Assembly (NCBI GenBank): GCA_013433145.1
Contig: CM024187.1
Span: 21,854,826 to 21,918,825, forward strand
Direction: 5' to 3'
Origin: Ascaris suum
Taxonomy: Eukaryota > Nematoda > Chromadorea > Rhabditida > Ascarididae
Length of the DNA: 64,000 nucleotides
Of the stretch, positions 1 to 13,400 are shown piece by piece. The translations under genes and the position numbers were made by a program. Under the pieces are notes generated by a model. That model ran no database searches. It had not been told where the DNA came from and saw only the letters and a list, made by a program, of their open reading frames with translations. Each line of letters opens with the position of its first letter. Positions within the stretch are counted from its first letter, which is position 1.

Positions 1-20
1 CAACAAATCAAAAGAAAAAC

Positions 21-3000
21 CTTCCACAGATCTTCCAATCGGTTGATTTGTGCTGCACTTATCTGACGCGCTCTCAACTGTTCCTGCTCAGAAGGAATCT
101 TCACCAGCCACGAGAGCAGCTGCCTGTCCGAGATTAGCGGTTTCCATTCATCCACCTGAAGAAAAAAAATCACTTAAAAATTCCGCATTTCAATTTCCAA
201 CCTGTTATCGAAATTCCAAGCCTTTATAGTGAATCAGAGGCTACTTAGTGCATCAACGAATAATATAATTAACAGCCTTCTATTTACAACCCTCAACCAA
301 TCAAAGAGTACAAAATAAAAGCAAAAAATCGAAGCGCATTCTTCGTACATTCAAATTACTAGAACTATTATTAATTCAAAAAGTCACTATAACGGCTGAA
401 AAAAAAAATCGCTATAAAGGCTCTTTTTTGTGCGTCTTGTGTTTTGTTTTACATCATACAAACAGAATTCCCATTTATGTTATACTTTATGCCTGACACG
501 ATACTCAATACTCAAACTTAATATCACAGCTCAACTTGAGTCAGCACTTGCTTGTGCTGTAAAATTAGTAACGGTGACTCCTTGGATGGAAGAATCAAAA
601 GAAAAAAGTTTTTGCGGTTCCATCTGAAAATTCATAAAAGGCGCTCAAAAATTCCTCTTGCAGCGAGAAATCTGGTCAATTCCGATGAGATTTCAAATGC
701 AACCCTTTATGCTATAAGTTAAGATCTTCAAATTGCGATGCAATTACTTTTACTTATAAGACGGCTGAAAATATACAAATATTTTGAGGTGAAGAATGCC
801 AGCTGGTTTTTTAGGCAATGCGATTCGAAACACTTTCAAAATAAGCTAAAACTAGTGCTGATAAGATGGAACGAAACGCTGAAATTTAAGAAGGCGAGAG
901 GGAGTCAGTGAAGATCTTTCTTCCTTAATACTACGAAACACTATGAAAAACTCTAAGTGGGCTGTATCTGAAAGTAGATTTTTCTCAATAGCTTGATTCG
1001 ATGAAACCGTAAAAACTTTCACTGGGAACAAATTCTGTACCGAAACTCCTTAACAAAGCTTCTTTCGATACGCGCTGGGGGTAGCGGGATGGAATAGGTG
1101 ATTCCATTTTGCTTGAACTGCTTTTAAGTTCGACGTACGTAACCACACAACTGAGTTATAGCTTAATTAAGGACTCGTTAAGTGGAGGGCATAAACGATG
1201 AAGGACCACCTGCCAATTGGCGTCCTTTAAAGTGGCCTGGTTGGCACACGGAGTTCTGCACAGCACAACCACCACCGTGTCTGCCTTCGCCGGAATGAAG
1301 CCCAACATAAAGATGTTCCTGCAATCCAACCTGCTCATTCACCCTTATTTTAAAATTTCCGCAGCATTTCAAAATGTATGCCATTTTAGACGGAATAATG
1401 GAAGAAAGAGACAGAATATTCTTAAAAGATAAGCAAGATTCACGAAATTATTTAAAGCAACTATGAAGAAAACCAATCAGTGGATTTCACGCCTCCAAGA
1501 AAGGATGGCACATACAGAGTGCAGGAAATACTGGTGGAAATCTTTCATAGAGCTGGTACAGCCACTGTACTTCCTTCCACATTTCTCTTTCAAAACTGAA
1601 AGCGGAAATTTCAATGCAAATGAAAAAACCACCAAATCATATAAAGTGATCAAATAACCGTGAGGCGCATTGGTAGCATTCGAGTTGAGTTTCGCCGAGG
1701 ATACCATCCTTATGAAGACCGACTTCTTTGTGCTGAGAGCGCACCAGATGGTTGACGATATGACTGCCAGCGGTGTTGCCTCTCCCGTTGCAGAACCACT
1801 TCTCGCATGTGAGACACATCGCAACTGCTGACGGGTCGTGAATACCACAATAACTCAAAACAACCGACATCTTCCTTATATGCAACATAATTCACCCTTA
1901 ACATCACATCAAATACGTGAACAAACCTTCAATCCTGCACGAGAATTCTCTCAATACAGTCGCGCTCAGCATGGGCTCCATTGTAAGGAGTATTAACTCA
2001 ACATGATCCCATCCCATTCCACAATAGCCGTTCCCTCGGCGCTGACACAGCTTATCTGACTGTCGGCGTTTGAGAAGTTACATTGGCCAATGTTCGATGA
2101 AGCGGGATGGTGAAAGGGAGAAGAGGGAGCCAGTGGGAGGGATAGGGGGGGGGGGGGGGAGGAGGTGGGTTGAGATGGAGGAGATGGCTATTATGACTTG
2201 GGCATGTCAGAACTAAATAAACGCCATCGTGAACCAACTTCAAATAAGCTTGAAGAATAAAAACGACTGACGACAAGTTCAATCAAACAATTCCCCTTTT
2301 GTAAGTCATTTAATGTGTGGAAGACGGCAAGGGAGGCACTGACGCTTAAACTCTTCCTTCAAGTTTTGGAGCTGATCTGCGTTAACTGGACCGGGTCTCG
2401 GTTCAATTCGATTAAAATTTCATTTCCACAACAAGTCAAAAATTTCGTGGTTCTCTCGGTTAAAGAACGAAAATATGCATGGATCCCGGAAAACTGGGAA
2501 CCGATAATAGCACTTTCAAGCGCATTTGCTTTAGGGGAGTTTGCCATTAGTATAGCTTGAGATAAAAACTTGTGCCCAAGACTAGCCCTGAAAGTCTGAT
2601 TTTCAAAGAGCACAAAGAAGAACCGGCAGGCATGTGGCGGTAGACTTTGTGTTGGTTGTGTATCCTCCTCCTCAAGAAATGTGAGCTCCTGTGTAGACGG
2701 CTCCCCAGGAACTTCTGGTAATGTGCCACTCCAACCTCCAGATGGTAGTGTGAAATGCTGATCGAATTCGTACTGTGAATCCTAAAACAAATACTCGCAA
2801 AGCGTGAGTTTTCAAAAGCGTTTTATATCCCCTTCGTCTAAGCACTTTATGTCAATTATACCACGTCGTGATGATTACTCAACGTCACTCATAATCAATG
2901 CTCAACTATCACCTCAATGTTAGGCGTTTCATATAGAAGAACCGTGTTGAAAGCAAGGTAAAGCAATAAAGGAGGGCAAACCTGTGTGGCTCCATGTAGT

Positions 3001-3083
3001 AGTGATGAGTCCTCATCGCCGGTCTCAACAAAATTCAACGACAACGATCCAGCGCCGTACTCTTCTTCTAGAACCTCACCCAT
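21..3083 (-). CDS. smg-2: UPF1 / SMG-2 RNA helicase, N-terminal part (5' exons only; gene continues off the left edge)
   Basis: This is the ATP-dependent RNA helicase at the centre of nonsense-mediated mRNA decay, acting in the cytoplasm. Five exons join in phase: 2982-3083, 2624-2781, 1659-1853, 1210-1318 and 21-155, giving the first 233 residues. Residues 1-85 are an acidic, low-conservation lead. Residues 86-176 are the Cys/His-rich zinc module that binds UPF2, with C86, C89, C100, C103, C108, H118, H122, H128, C146, C149, C172 and C176, plus the hallmark strings [17 protein letters not shown] and LGFIPAKAD. Residues 189-233 ([18 protein letters not shown]) match the linker into the helicase core. 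The helicase domains lie outside the window. The start is the first ATG after a splice-acceptor-like site 10 nt upstream; an in-phase upstream exon is not excluded. Family assignment is near certain from recalled human and yeast UPF1. Confidence 0.95.
2145..2159. repeat. G15 homopolymer in a UPF1 intron
   Basis: Fifteen consecutive G on the plus strand, inside the 770-nt intron 1854-2623 and flanked by purine-rich sequence. Its length may be unreliable in the assembly. Confidence 0.9.
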
Positions 3084-3093
3084 GGCGATTGAA

Positions 3094-3101
3094 CTGACAA
3101 T
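3094..3101 (-). promoter_or_regulatory. candidate 5' trans-splice (or intron) acceptor of the UPF1 gene
   Basis: On the minus strand ATTGTCAG ends 10 nt before the ATG at 3083. An acceptor this close to a start codon with no visible donor exon is typical of spliced-leader trans-splicing in nematodes. It could equally be an ordinary acceptor with a 5'UTR exon further upstream. Confidence 0.4.
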
Positions 3102-6100
3102 AACTCGTCAGATGAAGGCGACTACAAAAGACACGAAACAACTTCAACAATGCGATAAATCGAACAATAATCGCATTGAAAAATTATGCGAAGAAGAGAA
3201 ATTTAGAGCTGCAATTGTCAACAAATTGTCATCAAATATTACCTATACCGTTATCGAGAGGATGAAATTCGAAAAACGGTCCACGAGAAGCTTCATATGC
3301 GAACCGACGAACATAACAGAACGGAAAATGAAATACGTAGAGAATAAAAGCGAATTTCGGAACAGATAAAAACAAAATATCACGATGACTGCAATGGCCT
3401 CTATTGCTAACCACATCACAGCTAGAGACCAAGTAAGGTCAACGCGATCAAAAACCTCGGATTTTTTTTTTTTTTTGGAAAGGAAAGGGATGGAAGATGG
3501 AGGCTGGCTAAGCAGAAACAGACTAAAAATATATATATAAGCCTTGCATGGAAGCCATCATTTTTTATTCGATACTTTGGCATTTTCCCCGTAAAACTAT
3601 GCACATTGGCAAGAAATGGGAAGAGAAAAGACAGTACCCGATCCATGTTATACCCAATCACCTTCATACTTTTTTAAGCGCAGAGAAATGAAATCACCCA
3701 CTCATTACCTACCCCCCTCACCTATTCAATATCGTTAAAGGAAACCATCCTCAAAAAGTCTATGGCGGAGATAAGCGGTCCACATATTAAGCTTAAGTCG
3801 GATTAGTCCATTCAGATTGCCACCCTATACCATACAATCGCGATCGTACTAAATCAAATGTTAGCCACATTTAAATTATGCTCATATGAAGACAATTTAG
3901 ACTCGATCCTGACTCCAGTCCAGGACAAGTAAGACCCGGGCCTCTAAACATGAGCGGCTTCATCCACCTTTATGCGGACAAGAGCTGTGCTTGGCCTCTG
4001 CTCAAGTTGCGACCTGGACCGAAAGCAGATTTAACATGAAACCGACACAAAGAGAAGCTGAGCGCTTCTGCTCACAGATGACCGGTCACGCCACATCATG
4101 TGTTCTAATTGGTTAAAAGAGTTTTAAAACGCATTGCGTATGGGAGAGGAGGAAGAGGGAGCACTGACCACAGCACGTTTCGAGGGGATCACTTCAAGTT
4201 GTGCAACAACACGCCAGGCATGTTGTCGCTATTACCTAATAATCTTGCCCGAAAACAACTAGCTGCGCATGACACCGGCCACATGGAGACGTGACTTCTC
4301 AAAATGGAGCTGCTATCACCTAAAAAGATAATCAATAATGACGTATATTCGATGTACACTCGGCCAGTGTGACCGTATGGAGAAGGTAGGCGAAGAGACA
4401 TGCAGGAATGAACAGACCATTTCGGCATGCTAGTCACCACCAAGCCCTAACGAACACTTTTCTTTCCTCGTATTCGTGTATCGGCCAAAAACGCCGAATA
4501 AGGCTCAGGTATCAAACGCAGAACAGACGATGATATTCACTGCTTCAGTGTACGTACATATAAAGCGCTAAATTCACCTCTATTTTTGCGTGGTAATTAG
4601 CGTTTACAAGGCGCAGTTGATTCAGGCGTGCGCTCTCCCTTAGAGGGATATGCAGTGGGACGAGTACGTATTTCAACTGACCGCTTTTGCCGTCCCTGTT
4701 GCTGGTCAGTTCATTTGTGCCTGTGATGGTTAAGCAGGAATAAAATTGGCATATCTGATTCTATGAAAGCCATTTTTTGGAAGCTCGAGCTCATGTCCTC
4801 CAATAACGTTCTAGTATTTTCAGTAAAAACTGTGCATCTCCGGACGACTGACAGCAGCTTAGCACCGCCGAAAGAAGGTTCGTGTGGTAGTTATTAATCG
4901 ACGCCCCAAGCTCGTTTTTTTTTTGTCTCATGGTATCATAATAACGAGGAATTATGCACTGAAACAATGAAACGCGCGCGTTCTTCATGAGAGCTTCTCG
5001 AATTCACAGACAGAAGTAGAGCTGCCAGCTGGAAACTGTTTGACACGGTCGCCGTCGCAAAGTTATCCTGGGATCTTGGGCGCAAATGTCTCCCCCATTA
5101 CCACTAGCAAAACCGAAACAGCCTGTAAAGTGCGATCGGTCGAACTTGCTTGTATAATCAACGCTGTCCGCATTCAATAGTTGATTCAATCGATGGAATG
5201 TGGACAGGGGCCACGAGGAAATTCATTCGGTGAGACTGGTGGACAAGGATGGAAATGAGATTTCTTGGAACTGACAGAAAAGGTAAAGAGCTCCCACGAT
5301 CGGAGCTGCTTAGGTACCAAGCAAGACGAATGGGAACACCCCTATCATGACACAACAGATCCTAAAGGGGATGTCCAAGCAGTAAAATCCGATCTTCAAC
5401 GAAAACATTTTCAGTTGCGGTTATAACGGGCCATCAATCAAGAGCCCGTGGAAAGCCAAACTGCTTCGATCTGTTGAACTTCATGGATGCCTCTTGAAAT
5501 CGGCCTGTAAGAATATGACTGGGGCTTCCAAATGGCTGAAGATTGAGGTGGCCCAAACATTCTATAAATGCTTCCACGTGTAGTGACCACGCTGGAGAAG
5601 CTGAACTGCGAAAAAACGGCGTAGAGAAGCACCGGAAAGTTGGCGTTTCCATCGTCCGTGAAAGTTCGATGCCGAGAGTGGTTCGCACACGGCTTAACTA
5701 TGATTTAACAAAAAAGTAATCCTGCGTGTCTTTTTTTCACTGCAGCATTCACTTCGGCGCCATCAGAAACTCAAGACCAACTCACACACTTGGCGTAAAA
5801 AATGTTCAGGAACGGAACTTCTCGAGAGTTCCAGAAAACGGAGTCTGCAAACACGCGAACATTCGTTTCGAGACCTCAACGGAAAGAAGTAGCCTAACAA
5901 CTGCGCAAGACCATTATATCACCTGAGCGAAAATGTCAGGTTTTTCCCGTCTGTTACCGCCAAAACGCTTCTTGATAAATACGATGTTCATGCCCTTGGT
6001 CTAGAATCCACAGAGTTGTAATCGGGAAAGGTTTACGCAGAAAAATATGTCTATGGTTTTTTGGCCTTTGTCAGGCTGTAACCGTAACTATATTTAAACA

Positions 6101-7424
6101 TCGTTGCATTCCTCTACCTCGCTGAACGAAAGCGTGCAGAAGCATGAAACGTGAATTTACCCGCCAAGCTCCACTCAGAAACCAAATTTTTGGAAGGAAC
6201 GGCAGATGCCAAACAATAAATGAACCTATCAACTTCCTTTCACCTCATTCGCCCAGCTCTCTTCGCAATCTGTAGCGAATTTGCGCAAAAGAGAAGACGC
6301 CTTATTTTTGCGACGGTTTTCGAGCCCGGTTACGATATACAGACAATCAAAATCCTCTATGTAAGCTCCTCTATAAACTTACTCGGCATTTACATTTTGC
6401 CATCGGTTTTATTTTTGAGGCATTGGTCGATTCAACCAGTTAAGCCTCTAGCATAACCGGAAAATGGAGCTGCGGCAAGTTAGGCCAATCAGATATCAAG
6501 CAAGAAAATACAGCGAAGCAACTGAAGAAGTGGCTAAGCTTGATAAGTGGAAAAGCACACATACAAAGCTACCGGATATTAACAAATGTTCTTTCAACAC
6601 GGTACAACGGAAGATGCAACGCAAACACTAACACACTCAGCGGTGATGTGTCGCGTTTTGAGCACAGACCGGATTCGATCACTACACAACAGAATGCAAC
6701 AACGTTCCTATAGTCAGTATACCTCAAACATAAGACGTGATTGATATGTAGTCGATAAACGAATGCGTTTACGCGACGTTTATTGAATATTTCCTGTGAA
6801 TTGAACACCGACAATATTTACATTCACATTCCACTTTTATACTTAGAGGAGAACAATAAGGAAAAAAAAAGGCGACCAATATTTATTTATCGATTAAAAA
6901 AAAAAATTTGCATCTTATTTTAGACGATATTAGTATAAAACGTATAAAACAAGAGCGCGCAATCGCATATAAAGAACAATAAATCAGTATAAGAGAATCA
7001 ATTCATGAGGGGGTCGGTGATCATATTCGGAACTCATAAATAAGATAAATCTTAGCGAAGCGCGCCCACCGAGGTATCAAAAAAAAAAAAAAGCAAAGAA
7101 AATACAACACAGAAACAATTATTCCAACAGCCATCAATCAACGCGTCCTTTTCATCCCCCACCTTAGCACAAACATCGAATTTCCTTTACTTACTGCTTA
7201 TTAAATGGTTTCAAAACTTTTCAGACGTGATTTCAACACGTTGATGGCAAAGACGTAGTACACAACACAACTAATTTGCCATACAACGCAACAACAAACC
7301 CATACACAAACCACAGGCAGAAACAATGAAAAAAAAAAGAGAACAACAGTTTACAAACGGTTAGAATTTAAGCATTAGAGATGTGGGACGGCACCGCACA
7401 AGTGGGCGAAGAGATCGAAAATGT
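3102..7424. other. intergenic stretch between DEK (3' end) and UPF1 (5' end)
   Basis: This holds the putative promoter side of UPF1 and the 3' flank of DEK. Only short open frames occur (up to 84 codons), with no splice-supported exon and no recognisable domain. Moderately GC-rich patches at 3900-4100 and 5000-5700 may be old interspersed repeats, but no terminal repeats or coding motifs could be seen. Confidence 0.5.
6882..6887 (-). terminator. candidate poly(A) signal for DEK
   Basis: AATAAA on the minus strand (TTTATT on plus), 538 nt beyond the DEK stop codon. It is the first canonical hexamer I found. An upstream variant hexamer could be used instead. Confidence 0.3.
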
Positions 7425-10400
7425 TCACGCGTCGAGTTTATCAAGCGCCGCCTTGATGCGCTGTTTGATCGCGCCCTTGTATTTACTCATATTTAGGTTG
7501 GGGAACTTGCTCGCAATCTGAAACAACACACATTCAATTAAGTTTAAGCTGTTTCCTTAGTTCCAGAAGTGAACGCATCTCCGCGGCAAAGACCGCATTA
7601 ATCAAGCCTGAGATTTTTACTTTTGAGCTGCACTAAGAAAGTAATGACAGTGGATTCCCTAAAATGAGGGTGAGGGGAGGGGAAGAGGCGACAGAAATGA
7701 TTCCCAAGTGTGCAGGACATACAACATCACACACCTTCTTTTGTCAAAAGTCGGGAACAAGGATTTACGAGGACAATTTTCACTAATTTACGTCGAAAAC
7801 CTGCATGGGCTCTTTTGCAGATACAGAAACAGCAGGCAGGCAAGGCAGAACTCTATGATTCCAGCTAAGAATTTAGATCCATGCGGTTTACATAAAGCGC
7901 AAGATAACGTTGATAGTACCACCATCAATCGAGCGGGAAACAGGTCTAGAATGGCCCATTAAGCACGGTACAATGTGCGTAATCTCCTTTCAGGGCATCT
8001 CCGCATCACTGGCATTCTAAAGGGACTAAAGCCATCAACGCAGCTGAAGATTTTGCAATTTTCAGAACAGCGCTTTCAATACCCTTACTTTCCAAAACTC
8101 CTGCTGAAGAAGTCTGGCAAAAAGCGGAACATATGAATTCCTCCCCCATCCCGAGTGTTTCTTGAGAGATATTAGCAGACAGCGTCAACTGCCATGAAAG
8201 TGATTATTTCGGACTTCGGCTCACAGGTTTACACGAACTTACTCCGTGAACTTCAGTAGGTACAATAAACTAGATATGTTGCAAAGGGAATAGCGGCTAA
8301 CCGGATAGCTATCACAAAACGCCATAGTCAGTAGTAACTATGTGATTTTTGCAACCGGGGTTCAAAGCAGGCTCAATTACTCGATTTATATTCCGCCTAG
8401 AGTTGAAGTACTTAAAAATGGAAGCATTTACGACCTCTGGAATGTTTTGCTCGCAAAAACTTTTAAGCACGGACACAATATTCCGTAGGAAAATGAAGTG
8501 CGCATAAGCTGCCATCCTTAACGACAGTATTTCGGCGACGTAAAACAACTTACCTCCACACACATTTCCTTCATGGTCGCCTGTGAGAGGTCCATCGTAT
8601 GCAGCAACATATTGATCTCTTCATTCAGTTCCACGTCAGTTGGGCCGCCAGCACCCCACATCGACTCCTAGAGGGCAAATTAATTGGCACCATTCGAAAA
8701 TGCCGACAAATGACCTCTTACCATGATTTCTGCTTCCAACCGTTGCATACTTGCAGACTAGTATATAACATCCTCTAGATGCTGACAAGAATCGGAAGAA
8801 CTCCGGTTATTGCTACCGTCGTCAAAGATTTGGAAGTGTTTGCTAGTGCAAATTCTCACTAAACAAGAAAATGCACTGCACCTGCACGATTCCCATTGTT
8901 TAAAGGCACCCATTCAGCATCACCCTATCAGATCCTCACTTGCATTCCCAAGCGTTGGGCAAAGAAAAGTAGAACAAAGTTATCTGAAGCTTTCTTCCTC
9001 GATTGATAACACTCACTTACATTCTGCCACCCTATACAAATAATGCAAGAAATGAAACTTCACTGCACAAGTGTCGCGATGTCATAAACGGATCAGGTTT
9101 CAAAGTTACTAATGCCACGAGGTAACTGCCTCATGAAAAGCAAACTGGTATCAGCCGGACAATAGTGTGCATCTTTTAATAACTTCGACAGTGATGAAAA
9201 GCGTTTAAAAACCTCATTATCTATCTTCGACTCGTCGCCTTTACTGGTAGCTTTTTTAGTGGCCGCATCGCCGCCTTTACGACTCTCCTTCTTATTGGTT
9301 GCGACCTTCTTTTCGTGTGCGCCTTCCCCATCGCCCTCCTCCTCCTCACCTGACGAGTCACTTTCACTCTCCTCAGACAAATCCGCTTCCTTCGACTTTT
9401 TTTGTTTCTTCGCTTTCGGTTCTCGTTTTCCTCCTGCAATTTACATTTTAAAAACAAATAACTTCCACATGTCTGTCCACAACAAACCAATTCTTCAAAA
9501 GTGGCTCCTTAACAGAGGTGAGCAATGGAACTTCATTTTTGGGCGAGCTTCCAATGTATACTGCAGGTGAGAGAGAGAGGGAAAGACCGAGGAAAGGTAA
9601 AAGCAGCTATACGCACAGCACGAAATACTACAAAAAGTCAGCCAAAAATGAAAACAATTAAATTTCTTATTAAAAATCCATGAAAAACAGCGCACAAACC
9701 ACCCCGGCGACACTTCTAAGGGGGAAGAGAAAGGAGAGCAGGAACATATCATCACCTCTCATCGATCTGCCATATCTACTAAATCGAAGAGAAATCCCTA
9801 AGTAACATTTGCTAGCGTTCCTCCTTGGCACCTTATAAAAGCAACACTCATTCTAAATCGAAAACGTTCAATGGTGCATTTCAGCGAACTATCCCGTTCG
9901 ATAGAACGTTACGTTCAGCTACAACGTTTGCGAATCTTCTATCTCGACCTTATAGTTACATCCGGGAATCGACTCTACGCATATTTAATTTTAGGTTCCT
10001 TTCAAAAGAACGGAAAGACGACAGCCCTTAAATCTGATCGGCTGTTTTTTCTGCATGCATCCGATCACTTCAGAAAGCCGATAACACCTGCAGAAGACGA
10101 CATCAGTTGGGACGAAAATAAAATACCTTACTCTGGAATGCAAATTATGCCCTCTGTAAGTGGAACGAAGAGTATATCTAACAAGGTGATGAATTCTGCT
10201 TAATTAGATGAGACTGCTAGACGAACAGATAAAGATAAACACTACACACAGATATGCAGGTAACAATGCATTCCTGTAACAAAACATGCAAAAGCCATAC
10301 AAAAACTGGGAAACTAGATCTGTAATGCCTTTGGATCTGCATTGGCATCAAGAACACTCACTAGTGAACAATATCTAAAGAAGATAGTAAGTTCGGACAG

Positions 10401-13400
10401 AAATAAGCAAAGACAGGTTCATTATAAATAAATACAATTTAAAAAATACGAAACAGCACCTTTCTTCTCTCCTTTCTTCGTTTGATGCTTTCTTTTCTTC
10501 GGAGCCTTACGCTTCCCCAGCGATTCCGGCGATTTGCCGAGGTCCGTTGGCTTCAGAAGAAAAGCTAAGATGTTGGTCACCTGCAGTAAGTTACATCAGT
10601 TTCAATCATAAGAAATTCACACCTAAGACCTCTGGTTGACAGCTGTTTACCCAACGATACTTCTCCGAGTTAATGTTCGTTGCCAACTCAGCATTTAAAG
10701 GCAAATGAAGCATTGCCCAATCACACTTACATGAAATGATCAACACGACAGAAATTAAGCCGATTAAAACGGCAGAAAGAAACAAAAACTAACAGGTGGA
10801 AATTAAAAAAAGAAAAGAAAAACTCCACAACGGAGCAGTCTATGATAAAAGAAAAGAAAAGAGATCGCGCAATAATATACTGACATAAAAAGCTGTTTTC
10901 TTTCTTACGACTGAATATCGTGAAAGCTCAAAGACACCTTCCGATTCACTAATTCTCGTCGTAGGAAAATAGCGCAAACAGCAAAGCATACAACTTTATC
11001 GGTAGCAGGCACAGTAAAACATCCTTCCCCATCCAGGTAAGGGGAGGGGGGGGGGGGAGGGGGAAGGAATATACGAATTGAAATGATCACTTCATAAAGA
11101 AAATCAAAACAGTGCAACATACCATTTCGTTTTTCGTGTGAGCACGCTCCGTGCCCAAGATGGATGAGATATTCTTCAGCTGAAATCAACAGCGCAAATA
11201 AAACAGATGAAATCAGATTAAAGCTGTCACTTACAGTCTTTAAAATACCCTTAGCGAACAAATAAAAAATGCCAGCAAAACCGGCATAATATGCGCTTTA
11301 GCCAGCTCGATAGAGGGGATGCAAATTACAGCCGGATTTTCAAACGGGAATAATGAAGGCGCAAGCGACAGGGGGAAGTATGAAAAAGAGGAATGAATTA
11401 AAAAGAAAGTCAGAAGGAAACTGCAAAAAAGGCACAATGCCTAATTTAAAAAATAGGATGAACCTCAACTGTATAAACGGTGATAAATCCCCCGTCAACC
11501 TGCTAAGCAGAAAATGGAATGCTCCTGTCAGCACATAAAAAGGAGTGATCGACGACCTTCTGAACTGACAAACAAAACAATGCTGCAAATTTGATATAAC
11601 GTTTATTGCAGTGAATTTTTGGAGGCATGTTCGACCAAATTCAAGCTTAAGATCCCACGATGGATTTAATTTGGCTGCATGGTCACGGAATCACGGGTTG
11701 TGGCCGTTAATTCGTTAACAATTCCCTATCATCACTCATTAATCCGTGAGCGGAGAGACCCGAAAATACGAGAGGAAGCAAGTGCAAACTCATCTACGTT
11801 TTATCTAATAATCTTTGCCGAAGTAAATTTTGTGCTTCGGAAGTCAAAAAATACAGAGATGCAGACATGCACGAGCACACGCATAAGCTTAAACTCTATG
11901 TTGCTGTAATGTGTTACCTGCAATATGAAGCTTAAAAGAAATTTAAGGCACAGCAGCACACTTACCTCAGATACTGCTAACTTCTGAGCGACGGCCTTTT
12001 TCCTCTGGAACTGAACATCTTTCTCGTCAAACGGAAACCCACTGAACTTGCGCAATTCCTTTTTCCACGTGTGACGCCCACCAACTCGGCCAAAGCAAAG
12101 GCGGAAAAGTCCTTGCAATGTAGCGCCACGGAACTTATCGAACGCCTCTCTCACTACAACCGAGAAACCATTTAAATTATAAAATCAATTTTATCTAACA
12201 ATAGTAGGTCGAGAATAGAGTATAGAAAACGACGATAAATGCTTGCATTCGTTTCGAATCGAATTCGCTATTTGCTATTTGTTCACTATTGAAATGTGCT
12301 TATGAAATTGTGTAAGTTGAATGCGATAAGACAGCAAAATTGATGAAAGAACTCTTAATAATCAAAAAGATGTTAAAATAAATATCGGCAGATTGAACTA
12401 CAGGTTAGGCGGATTAATGCGATATTCGCTGATATTAATTCGATCGTTAAACCCGCCAGCTGGACTATCACCTAAACAAATCAATAAGTGCCATTCACTA
12501 GAGCGCATACACTTTAAAAAGCACTTCATTGCATATACCATTTTATGCAACCATCTCCCAACCCATAAATGAAGAACGCTAACGAAAGCGTCAAAAACTT
12601 CAACCAAAAAAGAACCGTTTTTTTTTCGCAGGTAAATAGAAACCTGGCAGCGATTTCAGCACTTCCGAAGCAAACTTCGCAATATGTCAAAATGCTTCAT
12701 CGAATGTGAAATAGACAAAGATCTTAGACCATGAAGTTCGCCGGAGGCCAGTGCATTCGTTTAGACGTGCTCCCAATGGAGGTACGAAAAAGGCACTCCA
12801 TTTCTATGAATGGTTTATCTAGGCATGGCTTTAGCAATTCCATGCATTTAAGCCCTCAAGGACAAAATATGGAGGGGACTTGAACATTTAAGGACCACCC
12901 TCTAAGCAACCTGAGAAGCACCCTCCTTCCTCCTTCACGACTTCGCCCTCCGAGAGAGCATCTGCAAACTTTCAAAATTGGCATGCTGGACGTTTCTTTT
13001 TTCTGCAAAGAAAGCCACTAGCAGAAACCAAACTCAAATAATTTAATCGAGGGGAAGTTGAAGGGGTCACAGAGTCAGGAGTAATGCGCCGGCTTCCGCA
13101 AGGCTAACTAACAATAAAAATGGCGTTCACCCCATAAACTAATAAAGAATTCGTACTATGGGATCTTGAGACTGAGATGTATGGGTAGACAGATACAGAT
13201 AGGCAGAAACTTTGGGGTGAGTGCTAATTTTGCAAGGGAAAAAAAGAACAAAGAAACAATGAAATACTCTGTCAAAGCTTTCCTGCAAATCAAACGACCG
13301 TACGAGTCTTTTGCAAGAACATGTGAGCTATTTTCCTCTTTCTGCTCTCCCTTTACCTCCTCCAGAAAAGTTTATACTCTCCACGAGAAATCCGTTTTAT

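Noticed and set aside
9871..10203. 110-codon plus-strand frame inside a DEK intron
   Set aside because: No domain, no splice support, opposite strand to a well-supported gene; most likely a chance frame.
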